64,000 nt of DNA from assembly GCF_023555415.1 (NCBI RefSeq), contig NZ_JAKRYL010000014.1, positions 62,001 to 126,000 on the forward strand, read 5' to 3'. Under the pieces are notes generated by a model. That model was not told the origin of the DNA. It saw nothing but the letters and a program-made list of their open reading frames with translations, and searched no databases. This DNA comes from Halalkalibacter alkaliphilus (lineage in GTDB: Bacteria > Bacillota > Bacilli > Bacillales > Bacillaceae_D). The position numbers and the translations under genes were made by a program. Below, piece after piece: positions 1 through 7,193 of the stretch; the first letter of the stretch is position 1, and every line of letters begins with the position of its first letter.

Positions 1-771
1 GAACCGTACCATTTATTTGCCATTGAGGCAGGGGAGGATGTGGCAGAGCGCTTACCGTTTCATCAAGCTGGTTTAAATGTGAAATGGGGTCCGATTACTC
101 CATATCGTGAATTAAAAGTTCGGTTATTAAATGGCCCTCATACAATGATGTTTTCAATTTGTTATCTATCTGGTGTTGATACCGTCTTAGAAGCGATGCA
201 GGATCCTGACTTAGGTGAATTTGTGAAAAACGGTATGATTGAGGAGATATTTCCTACTGTGAAGATGGATGAAAAGGAAAAGAGGTTATTTGTTGAATCA
301 GTCATAGAAAGATTTGAAAACCCATATAACAAGCATTTTTTAACTGATATCGGTATGAATGCCGTTTATAAATACAAATCAAGACTCATTCCTTCTATGT
401 TGGATTATATAGAGCAAACTAAGAAGTTGCCGCAGTCGATCTTGTTTTCACTAGCAGCTCTCATTGTCTATTATCATCCTGATAGAAATGATGGAGATTT
501 TCTAATTGGACGACGGGGCAATAACGAATATACGATTCGTGATAATAAAGAAGCACTTTCGGCGTTAACAAAAGCGTGGGAGCTATTTGAGAATGACGGT
601 GCAGATGTTTCCCGTTTAACAACGTCTGTATTAGAAGATGAAGAGCTTTGGGGTATAAATTTAAATGCAATAGACGGACTTAACGAATTGGTTGCAAGTA
701 ATGTATCAAGCATATTACTGCATGGCATGAAGGAAAGTGTAAGGAAACTTGCTAAAGCAGCTACAAAATAA
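1..771 (+). CDS. uxaB: Tagaturonate reductase, C-terminal part (5' truncated by window edge)
   Basis: Altronate oxidoreductase of the polyol/mannitol dehydrogenase family; it interconverts tagaturonate and altronate in galacturonate catabolism in the cytoplasm. The frame is open from base 1 (EPYHLFAIE), so the first visible Met at 40 is internal and the NAD-binding N-terminal domain lies outside the window. What remains is the mostly helical C-terminal domain, with the family-typical stretches KVRLLNGPHTMM and PYNKHFLTDIGMNAVYKYKSR (split here only by position). The KDPG aldolase gene follows about 60 bp downstream, which fits a hexuronate operon. The family call is confident; the exact substrate (tagaturonate against fructuronate) is inferred from sequence style. 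Confidence 0.82.
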   Translation, partial: EPYHLFAIEAGEDVAERLPFHQAGLNVKWGPITPYRELKVRLLNGPHTMMFSICYLSGVDTVLEAMQDPDLGEFVKNGMIEEIFPTVKMDEKEKRLFVESVIERFENPYNKHFLTDIGMNAVYKYKSRLIPSMLDYIEQTKKLPQSILFSLAALIVYYHPDRNDGDFLIGRRGNNEYTIRDNKEALSALTKAWELFENDGADVSRLTTSVLEDEELWGINLNAIDGLNELVASNVSSILLHGMKESVRKLAKAATK

Positions 772-830
772 GCAATTATTGACAAAAATAACAACGTTGG
801 CATTGTGACGTTATTGAATTGGAGGAAGCG

Positions 831-1466
831 ATGAATTTATTAGAACAGATTACAGAGAGTGGAATCGTTGCAGTAATACGTGGTTCAAAGCCTGAAAATA
901 TTGTTGCAATAGGGAAAGCGTTAAGGGAAGGGGGCGTTAAGGCCCTTGAAATTACAGTGGAAACACCAAGAGCCATGTCAATTATTGAGAAAGTAGCAGT
1001 AGAGCTTGAGAATGAAGATGTGATCGTAGGGGCAGGGACTGTCTTAGATCCAGAAACGGCACGAGCAGCCATTTTATCTGGAGCAAGATTTGTTTTTTCT
1101 CCAACGGTTAATGTAGAAACAATTAAGATGTCTAAGCGATATGGCGTACTAAGTATTCCTGGTGCCTTTACTCCGACAGAGATTTTGACTGCTTATGAAA
1201 ATGGTGCTGATCTAATAAAAGTGTTCCCAGCAAATGCTGTTGGACCATCCTATATAAAAAATATTAAAGGTCCGTTACCTCATATTCCATTAATGGTGAC
1301 AGGAGGCATTGATTTAGCGAATGCGGCCGATTACATTAAAGCGGGTGCAGTAGGCCTAGGTGTTGGGAGTACCCTTGTACCAGCTACGATTAATGAGGAG
1401 GCACTTCAATCTATTACGGATAAGGCTAAGAAATTTGTGGAAACTGTCAAGCTAGCAAGAGAGTAA
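831..1466 (+). CDS. kdgA: 2-keto-3-deoxy-6-phosphogluconate (KDPG/KHG) aldolase
   Basis: Class I aldolase that splits KDPG into pyruvate and glyceraldehyde 3-phosphate, the last step of hexuronate breakdown. About 211 residues, the usual length for the family. The TIM-barrel landmarks are visible: GIVAVIRG at the N terminus, ALEITVETP with the catalytic Glu, GAGTVLD, and DLIKVFPAN, whose Lys forms the Schiff base. The start at ATG 831 has GGAGG at 821-825; a TTG at 819 overlaps that ribosome binding site and is rejected. The gene lies just behind uxaB and is followed by a hairpin terminator at 1479-1515, so it is probably the last gene of the operon. Confidence 0.92.
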   Translation: MNLLEQITESGIVAVIRGSKPENIVAIGKALREGGVKALEITVETPRAMSIIEKVAVELENEDVIVGAGTVLDPETARAAILSGARFVFSPTVNVETIKMSKRYGVLSIPGAFTPTEILTAYENGADLIKVFPANAVGPSYIKNIKGPLPHIPLMVTGGIDLANAADYIKAGAVGLGVGSTLVPATINEEALQSITDKAKKFVETVKLARE

Positions 1467-1478
1467 GAGATATTTGGT

Positions 1479-1515
1479 AAAGCTGTTGAGAATATATTTT
1501 CAACAGCTTTTTGAT
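1479..1515 (+). terminator. Terminator after kdgA
   Basis: AAAGCTGTTGA pairs with TCAACAGCTTT across a short AT-rich loop and runs into T residues; it sits 13 bp after the aldolase stop codon. Confidence 0.8.
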
Positions 1516-1577
1516 TAGAGAATTAGACAATATCAAGCTCGAATTATTCATAAAATGTTTACGCTAATCATTTCAAT

Positions 1578-1606
1578 TTCACATTGGAATCCGAATCGTG
1601 TACAAT
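1578..1606 (+). promoter_or_regulatory. SigA-type promoter of the cyclophilin gene
   Basis: TTCACA, 17-bp spacer, TACAAT, ending 34 bp before the start codon at 1641. Each hexamer is one base from consensus. Confidence 0.6.
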
Positions 1607-1640
1607 AAAGTGAATCTAAATCAAATTGGAGGCTATACAT

Positions 1641-2078
1641 ATGAAAAAAGGTTCTATTTCATTTGAAAATGGTGAAAAGCTTGTTATTGAATTTTACCCA
1701 GAAGCTGCACCAGGTCACGTTGAAAATTTTGAAAAGCTAGCGAATGAAGGATTCTATAACGGATTAACTTTCCACCGTGTCATTCCAGGGTTTGTTGCTC
1801 AAGGTGGCTGCCCAGTTGGAAATGGTACTGGAGGTCCTGGTTACACAATCAAATGTGAAACACAAGGTAACCCACATAAGCATGTTGCAGGTGCTCTTTC
1901 TATGGCACATGCAGGAAAAGATACGGGCGGTAGCCAATTCTTCATCGTACATGAGTCGCAACCTCATTTAGATGGTGTGCATACAGTATTTGGACAAGTT
2001 GTAGAAGGTCTTGATTCTGTATACCGTATTAAACAAGGCGATACGATGCAAGAAGTAAAAGTTTGGGATGAAGAGTAA
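1641..2078 (+). CDS. ppiB: Peptidyl-prolyl cis-trans isomerase, cyclophilin type
   Basis: Cytosolic cyclophilin that catalyses cis-trans isomerisation of X-Pro bonds. 145 residues with no signal peptide, the usual size of Bacillus PpiB. Core motifs are present: [13 protein letters not shown] with the catalytic Arg, [19 protein letters not shown] and [14 protein letters not shown]. The start at ATG 1641 has TTGGAGG ending 8 bp upstream; an in-frame ATG at 1626 would precede the ribosome binding site. It has its own promoter and looks monocistronic; the next 270 bp are repeat elements rather than genes. Confidence 0.95.
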   Translation: MKKGSISFENGEKLVIEFYPEAAPGHVENFEKLANEGFYNGLTFHRVIPGFVAQGGCPVGNGTGGPGYTIKCETQGNPHKHVAGALSMAHAGKDTGGSQFFIVHESQPHLDGVHTVFGQVVEGLDSVYRIKQGDTMQEVKVWDEE

Positions 2079-2104
2079 TACGTGAGAAATAGGGGCAGAC
2101 TATG

Positions 2105-2143
2105 GAAGCCACAAAAAAGGTCAATTCAACCTTTTTCTGCGGC
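2105..2143. repeat. Dispersed palindrome, left of element E1
   Basis: GAAGCC..AAAAAAGGT / ACCTTTTT..GGCTC, an imperfect member of the CTGAAAAAGGT palindrome family found in many intergenic gaps here. Confidence 0.6.
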
Positions 2144-2153
2144 TCGATTTAGT

Positions 2154-2242
2154 AGCAATGGCTCCGCACGCTGCAAGCCTGCTATGAGAAGATCACTCAT
2201 GGCAGGCTTTTTTTTAAAATAGCAGCCGTTCCGCACATTGCT
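2154..2242 (+). repeat. MITE-like short element E1 (AGCAATG ends)
   Basis: An 89-bp element starting AGCAATGGCTCCGCACG and ending CCGCACATTGCT, so the outer bases are inverted repeats. An internal dyad centres on GCCTG..TATGAG..CTCAT..CAGGC. It aligns along its full length, with identical length, to the copy at 21334-21422. No coding potential. Confidence 0.7.
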
Positions 2243-2244
2243 TA

Positions 2245-2287
2245 GAGGGCACTGAAAAAGGGAAAACCACCCTTTTTCAGTGCCCTC
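2245..2287. repeat. Perfect 18-bp dispersed palindrome
   Basis: GAGGGCACTGAAAAAGGG and its exact reverse complement are separated by a 7-base loop. It abuts the right end of element E1. The A- and T-runs lie inside the stem rather than after it, so it is not a standard terminator. Confidence 0.75.
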
Positions 2288-2349
2288 CAGACTAGGTCTG
2301 CCTTTTTTAGTTTGCTTTTTTAGAAGAAAAGGAAGAAAGGAGATTAGGG

Positions 2350-3267
2350 ATGGAACATCGAACGGTTGATGTGACAATTGTCGGCGGTGGACCTGGTGGT
2401 TTAAGCGCGGCATTAGTGCTTGGCAGATCGTGTAGAAGCGTTGTGTTGATTGATTCAGGACATCCTAGAAATGAAGTAACATATGAATCCCACGGATTCC
2501 TAACACGTGACGGAATTAAACCCTTTGAGCTGCGAGAAATAGCTCTTGAACAGATGAAAAAGTATGACAAAGTGACGATTATAGACGATCTAGTTGAAGA
2601 TGTTAAAAATGAGGATGCTCGTTTTAAAACAACGACACGAACAGGAAGAATCATCTCTAGCCGAAAAATCATTTTTGCCACTGGATTAAAGGAACACTTA
2701 CCAATGATTCGCGGGTTAAAACAAACGTATGGCAAATCCGTTTTTTCATGTCCTTATTGTGACGGGTGGGAGCATCGTGATTTACCTCTTGCTGTTATCG
2801 GAAATCAAAAAGATCTCATTCATTATATCCGATTAATCTATAATTGGAGTCAAGATTTACTCGTCGCCACGAATGGGCCGGCCGAACTTAAAGAAAAAGA
2901 AAAAAAAGAGGTTGCCGAACACGGTATCCGCTTAATTGAAACAGAGATAAAAGAAATAACTTCTACAGATGGTTTATTAAAGGAAATTGTCTTTGCGGAC
3001 GGCGAAACAATTAACAGAAAAGCGGCTTTTATCGTTAATACCGGAGCTGAACAAGCGACAATGCTTCCAGAAAAACTAGGTGTAACTTTAGCAGAAAATG
3101 GAGCATTTGAAACAAAGGAACATGGCAAGACTAGTGTAAATGGCCTCTACATTATTGGTGATGCAGCGAAACGATTTACTGGGTTAATGGGAGCGGCAGC
3201 CGAAGGGTATGAAACAGGCGTGAATATGAATCATGAATTTGTTGAGGAAGATTGGCTGAAAAAGTAA
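2350..3267 (+). CDS. Thioredoxin reductase-like FAD/NAD(P) oxidoreductase
   Basis: A 305-residue cytoplasmic flavoprotein of the thioredoxin reductase fold. The N-terminal FAD motif GGGPGGLSAA is at about 12-21, the redox pair CPYC is at about residue 134 in CPYCDGWEHRD, and the C-terminal FAD motif GLYIIGDAA is near 265. The CPYCDGWE form differs from the CATC of classical TrxB and matches the TR-like disulfide oxidoreductases whose substrates vary, so a housekeeping thioredoxin reductase role should not be assumed. The start ATG 2350 is preceded by AAAGGAG. A GCCTGCA hairpin follows at 3281. Confidence 0.85.
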   Translation: MEHRTVDVTIVGGGPGGLSAALVLGRSCRSVVLIDSGHPRNEVTYESHGFLTRDGIKPFELREIALEQMKKYDKVTIIDDLVEDVKNEDARFKTTTRTGRIISSRKIIFATGLKEHLPMIRGLKQTYGKSVFSCPYCDGWEHRDLPLAVIGNQKDLIHYIRLIYNWSQDLLVATNGPAELKEKEKKEVAEHGIRLIETEIKEITSTDGLLKEIVFADGETINRKAAFIVNTGAEQATMLPEKLGVTLAENGAFETKEHGKTSVNGLYIIGDAAKRFTGLMGAAAEGYETGVNMNHEFVEEDWLKK

Positions 3268-3280
3268 ATGAAGATTATGT

Positions 3281-3301
3281 GCCTGCATCTTGGTTGCAGG
3301 C
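3281..3301 (+). terminator. Hairpin after the TrxB-like gene
   Basis: GCCTGCA / TGCAGGC with a 7-base loop, 14 bp after the stop; only a weak T-run follows. Confidence 0.5.
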
Positions 3302-3387
3302 TTATTTAAGTATAAAGATGAAAAAACGTAATAAATATTTGTTATATGCACCTTCGTTATCTACAAAACTGAAGGAGTTGGTACGAA

Positions 3388-4092
3388 TTGAAACCTTTGA
3401 TAGGAATCTCAACATCAGAAGATAATAAGAAAAGTATGCTTTCTCACCAATATGTAAAAGCAGTGACAAACGCAGGAGGAGTCCCGGTCGTTCTCCCAAA
3501 TATTGTTGAACATAATGAACTAGAGCCACTTGTAGAGCTACTTGATGGACTTCTTCTTTCGGGTGGTGGTGACATTGATCCAACATTGTTTGGGGAAGAG
3601 CCTCATCCTAAACTTGGGTTAATACGTCCTGATCGAGATAAATTTGAAATGTACATGATAAAGGAGTTTTTAATAAGAGATAAACCAATTTTAGCGATTT
3701 GCAGAGGTTGTCAAATATTGAATATCGCTGTTGGTGGAGACATGTTCCAAGATATTTATAGTCAAATAAATAAGGACCTTCTTCAACACACACAACTTGC
3801 ACCGATGACGCATGGTTCTCATTATGTCCATGTGAAGGATGGATCTTTGCTACACCAAATTACAGATGTGTTGAAGTTTAAAGTTAATAGCTACCATCAT
3901 CAAGCAAATCGAAAAGTTGCAGCCAATTTTCAAGTTAGTGCAACCGCTAGTGATGGAGTAATTGAGGCAATTGAAAGTAAAGTTCACTCTTTTGTATTAG
4001 GGCTCCAATGGCATCCTGAAGGAATGTTACCAAATGGAGATAATTATGCACATGTAATCTTTGAATCTTTTTTAAATGTTTGTAAGAATTAA
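3388..4092 (+). CDS. Class I glutamine amidotransferase, gamma-glutamyl-GABA hydrolase family (PuuD-like)
   Basis: A 234-residue cytoplasmic hydrolase of the peptidase C26 family. It is likely to cleave a gamma-glutamyl amide of the gamma-glutamyl-GABA type. The nucleophile Cys lies in ILAICRGCQILN (about residue 105), the catalytic His in LGLQWHPEG near the C terminus, and GLLLSGGGDIDP marks the oxyanion region. It starts at TTG 3388, with GAAGGAG 10 bp upstream; MKPLIGIS is the family-typical N terminus. It stands alone, with a terminator behind, so no polyamine operon supports the exact substrate. Confidence 0.88.
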   Translation: MKPLIGISTSEDNKKSMLSHQYVKAVTNAGGVPVVLPNIVEHNELEPLVELLDGLLLSGGGDIDPTLFGEEPHPKLGLIRPDRDKFEMYMIKEFLIRDKPILAICRGCQILNIAVGGDMFQDIYSQINKDLLQHTQLAPMTHGSHYVHVKDGSLLHQITDVLKFKVNSYHHQANRKVAANFQVSATASDGVIEAIESKVHSFVLGLQWHPEGMLPNGDNYAHVIFESFLNVCKN

Positions 4093-4104
4093 AAGGTGTA
4101 CCCG

Positions 4105-4136
4105 GTTGGTCCTAAAAGCTTTGGAACCAACTTTTT
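4105..4136 (+). terminator. Terminator after the amidotransferase gene
   Basis: GTTGGTCC pairs with GGAACCAAC (one bulge), followed by TTTTTG, 12 bp after the stop. Confidence 0.65.
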
Positions 4137-4206
4137 GTTTTATAGCTCTGCTTTTTTAGGTAGTAGTTTTTATTCAATAATTTGTGCTACGTATAAAATT
4201 TGCATA

Positions 4207-4236
4207 TTGTAGAGACGATAAAGCGTTTGATATAAT
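4207..4236 (+). promoter_or_regulatory. Strong extended -10 promoter without a nearby gene
   Basis: TTGTAG, 18-bp spacer, and TGATATAAT, a perfect extended -10. The nearest ORF start is 200 bp away and lies beyond a terminator, which suggests an RNA gene. Confidence 0.5.
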
Positions 4237-4242
4237 TAATTA

Positions 4243-4406
4243 AAATTAGTAAGTAGTATTTGTAACCATATTCCTCTTTGCTTCAACATAAGCACCCCCC
4301 AATATGAGAAACGTATAAAATGACATATTTGGTTAATAATAAAAAGATCTATCAATTATTTGACAACGTTGGACAGTCCTAGTTATGAAGCAGGACTGTC
4401 TTTTTT
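4243..4406 (+). ncRNA. Candidate orphan small RNA (about 165 nt)
   Basis: The stretch is bracketed by an extended -10 promoter (TATAAT 4231-4236) and a classic terminator (GACAGTCCT / AGGACTGTC, then six T, 4372-4406). It has no ORF longer than a few codons. A single-stranded-looking C-run, CACCCCCCAA, lies near 4293; C-rich patches are used by Gram-positive sRNAs to pair with ribosome binding sites. This is inference from promoter and terminator only; I recognise no known family. Confidence 0.4.
4372..4406 (+). terminator. Intrinsic terminator with six-T tail
   Basis: GACAGTCCT, an 11-base loop, AGGACTGTC, TTTTTT. The ATG at 4385 lies in its loop, so it is not the start of the following gene. 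Confidence 0.85.
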
Positions 4407-4435
4407 CAGTGATACTTTTAGAAAGTTGGTGCAAG

Positions 4436-5104
4436 ATGAGCAAATACCGATATGCTGAGTATTGGAAGGAAAAAGCAAAGAGTGGGGATAAATGGTTATC
4501 TCCGTCAACACAAATATATAAACAAAATGATTTAATCTTTGTAGGACAGATTTTAAATATTTATTCAGGACAACAGGAATCAATTCGACTACTGTTTCCA
4601 AACATTAAAGCTGTAACAGGATTCCTACAATATATCTTTTTGCCAACGGCCTTCATAGGCTATTTTATGATCCATGAAATGGATCCAAAGACAATTATGC
4701 TAGGTGATGGAACGTTCTCTTCGTTAATTGATCAATTACCACTACGGGAACAATTTGAACCTAATACAAAAGAAATGATGCAAGAAGTTTTATCTTCCGT
4801 ACAAACGGCCTGGACAAAAGAGGATGAAGTAGCCTTTTTTCAATTAGAAAAAGCTTTAAGATTGCTTGAATCTATCAATGTAGAACATGTTGTTACATCT
4901 TTTAACATCCTTCGCTCTCCAAGTGGACTAGCTAGTTGGTTAGTGAATGAATATGAAAATGAGCCAGTTTTAGGAATCAACTCACTTGAAGAAGAAGTGA
5001 ACATGAATGTCAGTGAGTTTCTTCAATTAAGTCGAGATGCCGAATCACAACCTTTTCAATCAAAGCGTTTTTTTCATACATTAGATAGTGTAATGATTTT
5101 GTAA
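4436..5104 (+). CDS. Hypothetical protein, about 222 aa
   Basis: I do not recognise the family. It starts MSKYRYAEYWKEKAK, is soluble-looking, and has one hydrophobic patch (GFLQYIFLPTAFIGYFMI, about residues 60-77) and an acidic second half. The open frame reaches back to ATG 4385, but that codon sits in the loop of a terminator, so 4436 is the better start, although its ribosome binding site is weak. The neighbouring downstream gene encodes a Lys/Pro-rich protein. A membrane-associated or sporulation role is possible but unsupported. Confidence 0.6.
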   Translation: MSKYRYAEYWKEKAKSGDKWLSPSTQIYKQNDLIFVGQILNIYSGQQESIRLLFPNIKAVTGFLQYIFLPTAFIGYFMIHEMDPKTIMLGDGTFSSLIDQLPLREQFEPNTKEMMQEVLSSVQTAWTKEDEVAFFQLEKALRLLESINVEHVVTSFNILRSPSGLASWLVNEYENEPVLGINSLEEEVNMNVSEFLQLSRDAESQPFQSKRFFHTLDSVMIL

Positions 5105-5212
5105 GCTATAACTTTTATTGAAAATGTTAAAAAAGGTGCATATACCCAATCATTCCGTGTCATTTCTCCATATGGTAATACCATATCGAAAAACTTTGGA
5201 GGAGATTTGAAG

Positions 5213-5545
5213 ATGACACAAAAGAAAAAGCCTTTAGAGCAATTACAGCCGTTAGCAGAGCGTAGAAGCCCTATGCCGCTACAGCCTCTACAAGACAGAA
5301 AAGAGCCAAAACCAACCAAGCCGATTGAGGATGTAAAAAAGCCAATTGATGATTGTAAGCCTGACGATAAGAAGAAAATGCCTGATAAAAAGAAACCTGA
5401 AAAGCCGGTTGAAGATAAGAAAGAAGAGCCAAAGAAAAAAGAAATAGTTGACCCTTGGGCAAGACTTTTGTTTGGGCCTCCTAGAAAAGTGGAATCAAGT
5501 CCTGATGAGGATGATAAGCCCCGTAGAGGATTTTCGTGGATTTAA
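5213..5545 (+). CDS. Lys/Pro/Asp-rich low-complexity protein, possible spore coat component
   Basis: 110 residues made largely of charged and proline blocks (for example KPDDKKKMPDKKKPEKPVED), with a conserved-looking end DPWARLLFGPPRK...RRGFSWI. No catalytic motif or membrane segment. ATG 5213 is placed 8 bp after GGAGGAG; a TTG at 5207 is too close. Upstream at 5169-5177 is CATATGGTA, which fits the CATAnnnTA -10 of the mother-cell sigma factors K and E, inside an inverted repeat ATATGGT/ACCATAT. The composition and -10 suggest a coat protein; this is inference. Confidence 0.6.
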   Translation: MTQKKKPLEQLQPLAERRSPMPLQPLQDRKEPKPTKPIEDVKKPIDDCKPDDKKKMPDKKKPEKPVEDKKEEPKKKEIVDPWARLLFGPPRKVESSPDEDDKPRRGFSWI

Positions 5546-5602
5546 TGATGAATGGTACTAGTGCATCACTAAAGGTGTGCTTGCAGTTATCATACAAATA
5601 AA

Positions 5603-5663
5603 TAGCAACCAGGAAATAGGGGTAGTGAGGTGCGAATACTATCCCTTCTTGGGTTGCTGTTTT
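5603..5663 (+). terminator. Long hairpin terminator
   Basis: AGCAACC / GGTTGCT outer stem with an inner pairing AGGGGTAGT / ACTATCCCT, then GTTTT. It lies 58 bp after the Lys/Pro-rich gene. Confidence 0.6.
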
Positions 5664-5734
5664 AATGTGAAAATCCGTTTTAAATAGTCTGAAACACATT
5701 CAGCATAATTCTAAAAAAACAATGAATTAACCCA

Positions 5735-5763
5735 AACAAGTTGAAAGTAAATTGCATATAGTA
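5735..5763 (+). promoter_or_regulatory. Sigma-K-type promoter of the YjcZ-like gene
   Basis: AACA, exactly 16 bp, CATATAGTA. This matches the sigma-K form mACm-N16-CATAnnnTA and ends 56 bp before the start codon. Confidence 0.6.
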
Positions 5764-5818
5764 CCAAGAATAGCAGTTAAGTTTTGCTATTTGACCTAAC
5801 GTAAAGGAGGTGTTACGC

Positions 5819-5917
5819 ATGTCAGGATATGCACACGGAGGTGGCTTTGCGTTAATCGTTGTATTGTTCATCTTGTTAGTTATTATCGGATGTGCTTGCG
5901 CAGGGTACGGTTACTAA
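5819..5917 (+). CDS. YjcZ-family sporulation micropeptide (32 aa)
   Basis: A 32-residue peptide beginning MSGYAHGGGFALIVVLFILL and ending IIGCACAGYGY. It has a Gly-rich head and one hydrophobic membrane segment, the typical form of Bacillus YjcZ-type sporulation proteins. AAAGGAGGTG precedes ATG 5819 by 7 bp. A sigma-K-like promoter lies upstream and a terminator at 5942. A second peptide of the same family is at 29921-30007. The biochemical role of the family is not known to me. Confidence 0.88.
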   Translation: MSGYAHGGGFALIVVLFILLVIIGCACAGYGY

Positions 5918-5941
5918 AATGAGTTTTAAATGATGAAAGAA

Positions 5942-5983
5942 TGACTGTCCCAAATCGTTTTGAACGGTTTTGGGGCAGTTCTT
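5942..5983 (+). terminator. Terminator after the YjcZ-like gene
   Basis: GACTGTCCCAAA..CGTT pairs with AACG..TTTTGGGGCAGTT, 24 bp after the stop. Confidence 0.7.
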
Positions 5984-6174
5984 CGTTACTATTATATATA
6001 TACAATGTTCGGCTAAATGCCAAACCGAACATACATACAGTAATCCCTAATAAGGTTGGGGTGTTCATTAGAGGCACGTCATAAGGATGCAGAGGACATA
6101 TCAGAGGTGGGGTGACATATCAGATCAGGCAAACGTGTACTTGAATCAGTATTAACTTTATTTTAATCGCTAAT

Positions 6175-6217
6175 AGGATCTGATTTTGACTATATACTAG
6201 CAAAGTCAGACCCTTTT
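6175..6217 (+). terminator. Plus-strand terminator-like hairpin with no plus-strand gene in front
   Basis: AGGATCTGATTTTG pairs with CAAAGTCAGACCCT and is followed by five T. The nearest plus-strand gene already ended at its own terminator at 5983. It could also help end the minus-strand gene at 6255. Confidence 0.5.
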
Positions 6218-6254
6218 TAGCATAAATCTATACTATATGCATGGCTGTTATTTT

Positions 6255-6974
6255 TTAATCTAAAGATTTATGTGATATGCTCTCAATATCCTTACAACGG
6301 ATTAGTGTTTTTTTGACACCTGGGTGTTCAAATACTAGGGTGTCAGATATTACAACACATTTCTTTTTCTTTTTGAATTTTTTTATGAATCCTTTTATTT
6401 CTTTTCCAGACTTTGTACAAATTGTAACCTCTTTTCCATTCATTTTAGAGAGAATAGAACAGATACAATCCTTATCACATGTTTGATCTTTTTTCTTTAA
6501 ATGTTTAAGTTTCTTTAAATGCTTTAAATCATCAAGGTTATCAAGCTTTTTTAAATGCTTTAGCTTATTTAAATCTTTAACGTCCTTTGGCTGCTTTTCT
6601 TCAATTACACATGGAACATATGGAGGTTCGGCTGTTTGGTGTTCTTTCTCTTTCTTCTCTTCCTTAATTTCTTTTAAGTCTTTCTTTTCCTTATCATATT
6701 TGATTTCTTCTTCTTCTTTTTCTTTTGGTACCGTCTCGTTCGGCTCTTTATCAATCTCGCTAGGGATTTCTTCTTCCGTGTTGTCCTCGACTTCTTCAAC
6801 AGCCTCTTTTTTCTTCTTCATTTTATTCCCACGTTTTTGTATTTTATCAAAACATAGCTCCATGAATTTGCTATGAAAATCAAAATCAGTTGTTTTCTTT
6901 TCATCGAGCTCTAAATTAATTTGATCAAGGTCAATCCCTAAATCATATTCAAATTCAAATTTTTTTTTGCTCAT
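6255..6974 (-). CDS. Highly charged spore-coat-like protein with a small beta-barrel-like C-terminal domain
   Basis: 239 residues. The N-terminal 50 residues are acidic and ordered-looking; residues about 50-165 are Glu/Lys low-complexity sequence with repeated LKHLKK units; the last 75 residues look folded (NGKEVTICTKSGKEIKGF...TLIRCKDIESISH). That pattern resembles the small LSm-like domain of Bacillus coat proteins of the DUF2642 type. Cys residues cluster in DQTCDKDCICSIL. The start has GGAGAGG upstream, and CATAGACTA (a CATAnnnTA -10) lies about 50 bp before it on the minus strand. The coat assignment is inference from composition and promoter. Confidence 0.65.
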   Translation of the reverse strand: MSKKKFEFEYDLGIDLDQINLELDEKKTTDFDFHSKFMELCFDKIQKRGNKMKKKKEAVEEVEDNTEEEIPSEIDKEPNETVPKEKEEEEIKYDKEKKDLKEIKEEKKEKEHQTAEPPYVPCVIEEKQPKDVKDLNKLKHLKKLDNLDDLKHLKKLKHLKKKDQTCDKDCICSILSKMNGKEVTICTKSGKEIKGFIKKFKKKKKCVVISDTLVFEHPGVKKTLIRCKDIESISHKSLD

Positions 6975-7193
6975 CTTTTTTCCTCTCCTTTTCTTGCATT
7001 CTGCTAATAGTCTATGGACTTTGGACTATTTGTGATAGGGTATTTGTCTATAACCGAATGGTTTTATTGAAATAGTAGCTTGTCAATAGAAGTTAGGATA
7101 ACTGAAAAGTAAGTACGAGAAATTTGTTTCTAATCCGTTTCATGTTATTTTTATTACTGAGAAAGTTTTAATGACATAATCACAGGAGATATA

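Noticed and set aside
2126-2413. 95-codon minus-strand frame
   Set aside because: It runs across palindromes and element E1 into the TrxB-like gene; a product of repeat composition.
4385-4435. Upstream ATG extension of the hypothetical gene at 4436
   Set aside because: The ATG lies in the loop of an intrinsic terminator with six T, so translation is unlikely to start there.
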